Of a stretch of 16,530 nt of DNA, positions 13,729 through 16,530 are shown in pieces. Each line of letters starts with the position of its first letter. The first letter of the stretch is position 1. The translations under genes were made by a program, and so were the position numbers. The stretch comes from Clostridia bacterium (GTDB lineage Bacteria; Bacillota_A; Clostridia; Oscillospirales; CAG-272): NCBI GenBank assembly GCA_017547395.1, contig JAFYPS010000076.1, positions 1 through 16,530 of the forward strand, in the 5' to 3' direction. Below the pieces are notes generated by a model, which did no database searches, had not been told where the DNA came from, and saw only the letters and a list, made by a program, of their open reading frames with translations.

Positions 13729-16047
13729 ATGGAAACTTGCGGGATTTTGTTAAACAAGGAAATTAGCTCCGAGCAGTTTGAAATGCTCGAGAAAAAACGC
13801 GCCGAGGTTTGTAATGAGGATGAGAAAATTCTCTTTGCGATCGTCGGCGATTTGACTTTAGACGCAAAATACGGTGCTGAAATTTTCGTTGTAACGTCTG
13901 TTCGCTCGTTTGTAATCGAAGAGAGCGGAGAGGCGACGAGAGTCACACTGCATACCGACGTAAAGAGTGCGAGCGTAAAGCGTATGTACGGTAATGCAAG
14001 GCTGATTTTCAAGGACAAGGACAAAAATGAGAGCACCGTTTTCCGTTTTACTTATGCAGTAGCCGCACTCTGCGAAACCGCCGCCGACTATATCGAGAGA
14101 ATGTCGGACGGTGAGGACGAGCAAAGAGCGTTCCAGGCGGTGTCTGCAAGCTATGAAAAGGCTATGAGAGTGTGTCCCAAGTGCGGCAGAAGACTTCTGC
14201 ACGCGGGTGCCGAGTGTATAGCCTGCCAGTCCAAGAGACATATTCTCGGCAAGCTTATCGTGTATGCAAAGCCCGAGCTGCCGAACCTTATACTCTGTAT
14301 GTTCCTTTCGCTTGCGGCGACGGGACTTTCAATGCTTTTACCGATGCTCACGAGCACGCTCGTCGACGACGTTATTCCGCATAACGATACTGCGATGCTT
14401 CTCAGAGTAACCGGTTTCCTCTTTGCGGCATATTTTTTACAGTTCATATTCGGAGTTATCCGCAGCTACAGACTTCGTGTAAGTGCGACGAACATCGTTA
14501 CCTATCTCAGAAACAGCCTCTTTGAAAAAACGCAGAAGCTAAGCATGCGTTTTTACGATAAGACCACCACGGGCTCGGTAATAAACAGAGTTAACGGTGA
14601 CTCGACCACGCTCGAGCAGTTCATGGTACGACTTTCGCAAGAGGTTGTAGTGCAGCTCTTCACCCTTGTCGGAATCGTGGTTATCATGGTTGCCAAGAAC
14701 TGGCGATTTGCGGTAGTAACCCTTGCACCGATACCCTTTATAGTTGTAGGAACGAGAATCTTCGGCAAGAAGATAGCGCCCTATTATCGCAGAAACTGGA
14801 GACGCTGGTCTGCGGTCGTATCAAATCTTACCGATACTCTTCCCGGCGTCAGAGTGGTTAAATCCTTCTCTGCGGAAAACCGTACGAGCGGCACCTTCAG
14901 CAAATACACCTCCGCATGGCTTGACACCGCGCATCACTCTGCGCGTATTTCGACGGCATTTCCCAATATCGTAAACTTCTTCGTACACTGCGGTCAGCTT
15001 CTTATCTGGGGCGTCGGCGGTGCATGGGTAATACTCACCAATATGAACGGTGGCGGAGGCATACTTGCCGAGACCACGGTGACGCTCGCGGGCGGCACGG
15101 TTACCATCGGTACTCTCGTTGCATTCGTTTCGTATGCTTCGATGTTCTATAACCCCGTAAACTTCTTTGCAAACTTCAACGACTCTTATCAGGCGGCACT
15201 CGCATCCGCAGAGCGTGTACTCGATATTCTCGATGCAGAAGAAGAGCCTGACAGAGGAAAGGGTAATTGCCCCGTTCTCAAGGGAAAAATAGAGTTCAAG
15301 GACGTAAACTTCTCATACGACCGTTCCAAGATGACTCTTCAGGACGTAAACTTTACGATTGAAGAGGGTGATATCGTCGGCATCGTCGGAACTACGGGAT
15401 CGGGAAAATCGACACTCGTAAACCTTCTTATGAGATTTTACGATGACTATGAGGGCAAGATAACGATTGACGGAATCGACATCCGCGACATCGACCTCTC
15501 CTATTTCAGAGGACAGATTGGCTACGTTCAGCAGGAATCAATGATGTTCCGTAACACTGTCTATAACAATATCGCGTTCAGCCGTCCCACAGCGACCGTT
15601 GAGGAGGTATTTGCGGCGGCAGACGTTGCAAATGCACACGAATTTATCGCGCGTCTTCCCGACGGATACGATACCATGCTCGGTGAGCGAGGCGTCGGAC
15701 TCTCGGGCGGTGAGAGACAGAGAGTTTCGATTGCGAGAACCGTCCTTATGAACCCGAGCATGCTCATCTTCGATGAGGCGACGGCATCCGTCGATTCGGA
15801 GACCGAGAGCCTCATTCAGGGGGCTATCGAGGCGCTCATCAAGGGACGAACCACCATTATGATTGCACACAGACTGTCTACGCTTCGTAAGGCTAACAAG
15901 ATAATCGTGCTTGATAAGGGAAGGATTCTCGAAATGGGAACTCCCGAGGAGCTTCTTGCCGCAAAGGGCAAGTACTACAAGCTTGTGCAGATACAGACGA
16001 TGGCAGAGCAGGCAGAGGCGGATAAGAAGGAGGAGGGCTTCGAGTAA
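13729..16047 (+). CDS. ABC exporter half-transporter with N-terminal PH-like domain and zinc ribbon
   Basis: This is a 772-residue fused permease/ATPase, about 190 residues longer than an ordinary half-exporter. Residues about 1-135 resemble a bacterial PH-like domain: LTLDAKYGAEIFVVTSVRSF, then strands and a final helix ending ADYIERM. A zinc ribbon follows (C149, C152, C163, C166: CPKCG and CIAC). Residues about 185-480 are the six-helix exporter membrane domain. The nucleotide-binding domain has Walker A GTTGSGKST (K560), signature LSGGE (658-662), Walker B LIFDEAT (D682, E683) and switch histidine H714. It should dimerise and export a substrate at the expense of ATP. The start at 13729 has CCGGAGGG upstream. 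Its stop overlaps the start of the DUF1854 gene (TAATG), so the two are coupled. An ABC/DUF1854 pair is known from other bacteria, including some near cyanophycin genes, but none of those genes are seen here. Confidence 0.9.
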   Translation: METCGILLNKEISSEQFEMLEKKRAEVCNEDEKILFAIVGDLTLDAKYGAEIFVVTSVRSFVIEESGEATRVTLHTDVKSASVKRMYGNARLIFKDKDKNESTVFRFTYAVAALCETAADYIERMSDGEDEQRAFQAVSASYEKAMRVCPKCGRRLLHAGAECIACQSKRHILGKLIVYAKPELPNLILCMFLSLAATGLSMLLPMLTSTLVDDVIPHNDTAMLLRVTGFLFAAYFLQFIFGVIRSYRLRVSATNIVTYLRNSLFEKTQKLSMRFYDKTTTGSVINRVNGDSTTLEQFMVRLSQEVVVQLFTLVGIVVIMVAKNWRFAVVTLAPIPFIVVGTRIFGKKIAPYYRRNWRRWSAVVSNLTDTLPGVRVVKSFSAENRTSGTFSKYTSAWLDTAHHSARISTAFPNIVNFFVHCGQLLIWGVGGAWVILTNMNGGGGILAETTVTLAGGTVTIGTLVAFVSYASMFYNPVNFFANFNDSYQAALASAERVLDILDAEEEPDRGKGNCPVLKGKIEFKDVNFSYDRSKMTLQDVNFTIEEGDIVGIVGTTGSGKSTLVNLLMRFYDDYEGKITIDGIDIRDIDLSYFRGQIGYVQQESMMFRNTVYNNIAFSRPTATVEEVFAAADVANAHEFIARLPDGYDTMLGERGVGLSGGERQRVSIARTVLMNPSMLIFDEATASVDSETESLIQGAIEALIKGRTTIMIAHRLSTLRKANKIIVLDKGRILEMGTPEELLAAKGKYYKLVQIQTMAEQAEADKKEEGFE

Positions 16048-16529
16048 TGGCAAGAAATTATATCGGAAACGGGGCGAGCTTTACTCAGAGCGAGCTTACC
16101 CTTGTTGACATGACCGTTGACGGCGTGGTAACCGAGGGACTTTCTCCGAGGAGACTTTTTCCCGTATTTGACAAGGAGCATTATATTTCTCTTCTTGACG
16201 CGGACGGACGCGAGGTCGGGATAATCAGAGACGTATCCGAGCTTTCAAATGAGAGTGCCGAGGTTATAAGAAACGTGCTAAGGGAATATTATATCGTTCC
16301 CAAGATAACCGCGATGCTTGATATTATTGACAAGGGAGGAACGCTGAGATTCCGCGTTATGACCGACAGAGGCGAGCGTGGCTTCCAGATAAAATCGAGA
16401 ATAACGGATATAAAGGTTCTTGAAAACAATCGCGTGCTTTTCTGCGATACGAGTGACAACCGTTATGAGATTCCGGACTGGACCTTGCTTGACAAACGGA
16501 GCAAGATGCTGCTTGCAACCGAAATTTAA
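16047..16529 (+). CDS. DUF1854-domain protein, partner of the ABC exporter
   Basis: This 160-residue protein spans a whole DUF1854 domain (PF08909 as remembered). The matches are the N-terminal LTLVDMTVDGVVTEGLSPRR and the paired turn HYISLLDADGREVGIIRDV (45-63). The helix ending LREYYIVPKI (79-88) also fits, as do the strands FRVMTDRGERGFQIK (102-116) and the C-terminal YEIPDWTLLDKRSKMLL. It has no signal peptide or membrane helix and is probably cytoplasmic. The start ATG overlaps the stop of the ABC gene by one base, and an AAGGAGGAGGG site lies inside that gene's 3' end. The molecular role of DUF1854 is unknown. Its coupling to the ABC gene suggests a regulatory or accessory subunit. The stop codon ends one base before the window edge, so any further operon genes lie outside. 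Confidence 0.88.
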   Translation: MARNYIGNGASFTQSELTLVDMTVDGVVTEGLSPRRLFPVFDKEHYISLLDADGREVGIIRDVSELSNESAEVIRNVLREYYIVPKITAMLDIIDKGGTLRFRVMTDRGERGFQIKSRITDIKVLENNRVLFCDTSDNRYEIPDWTLLDKRSKMLLATEI

Positions 16530-16530
16530 A

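Noticed and set aside
13729..16529. Calling the ABC/DUF1854 pair a cyanophycin transporter system
   Set aside because: The remembered association is from other phyla and no cyanophycin synthetase or cyanophycinase gene is visible here. The function is left open.
1..16530. tRNA, rRNA, CRISPR array, insertion sequence, phage or riboswitch
   Set aside because: None was seen: no regularly spaced repeats, transposase motifs, cloverleaf-like segments or long structured leaders (leaders are about 25-45 bases).

Overview
The window looks like chromosome of a low-to-mid GC Bacillota, most likely an uncultivated gut-type clostridium. The grounds are strong sigma-A promoters with 17-base spacers, GGAGG-type ribosome binding sites, short hairpin terminators with T-runs, and an S-layer-homology (SLH) anchored exoprotein. 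The genus cannot be named from sequence alone. All ten complete genes lie on the + strand. The left edge holds one incomplete gene on the - strand, divergent from the rest.

Layout. 1-1953 (-) is a cytoplasmic GH43-type glycosidase with two lectin-like N-terminal modules, cut by the window edge. After a divergent promoter region comes a large secreted, SLH-anchored protein of the ADP-ribosylglycohydrolase (DraG) fold (2152-4818). Next is a MATE-family membrane exporter (4930-6258). 6413-8723 is a two-gene unit: a DHDPS/N-acetylneuraminate-lyase-family aldolase and a sialidase-like Asp-box beta-propeller. 8800-9468 is an SGNH/GDSL hydrolase with its own promoter and terminator. 9617-12584 is a second two-gene unit behind a consensus promoter: a GtaA-like (DUF4965/DUF1793) protein translationally coupled to an unrecognised propeller-like protein. 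12695-13540 is an AraC-family regulator. 13729-16529 is a tightly coupled pair: an ABC exporter half-transporter with an unusual PH-like plus zinc-ribbon N-terminal extension, and a DUF1854 protein.

How it fits together. The block from 1 to about 13540 reads as a carbohydrate-utilisation locus: GH43, aldolase, sialidase-like protein, SGNH hydrolase, GtaA-like protein and an AraC regulator. All its enzymes except the SLH protein lack signal peptides. They would therefore act in the cytoplasm on imported oligosaccharides, but no sugar importer is seen here. The aldolase/sialidase-like/esterase-like trio hints at an acidic keto-sugar substrate, which is inference. The ABC/DUF1854 pair after the strong terminator at 13542-13580 is probably a separate system. 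DUF1854 and its partner ABC protein are known elsewhere as a conserved pair of unclear function.

The most notable features are the surface-anchored DraG-fold protein, the PH/zinc-ribbon ABC transporter with its DUF1854 partner, and promoters whose -35 boxes sit inside or directly against the preceding terminator. No tRNA, rRNA, insertion sequence, CRISPR array or phage gene was seen, and there is no gene-free stretch longer than about 200 bases.
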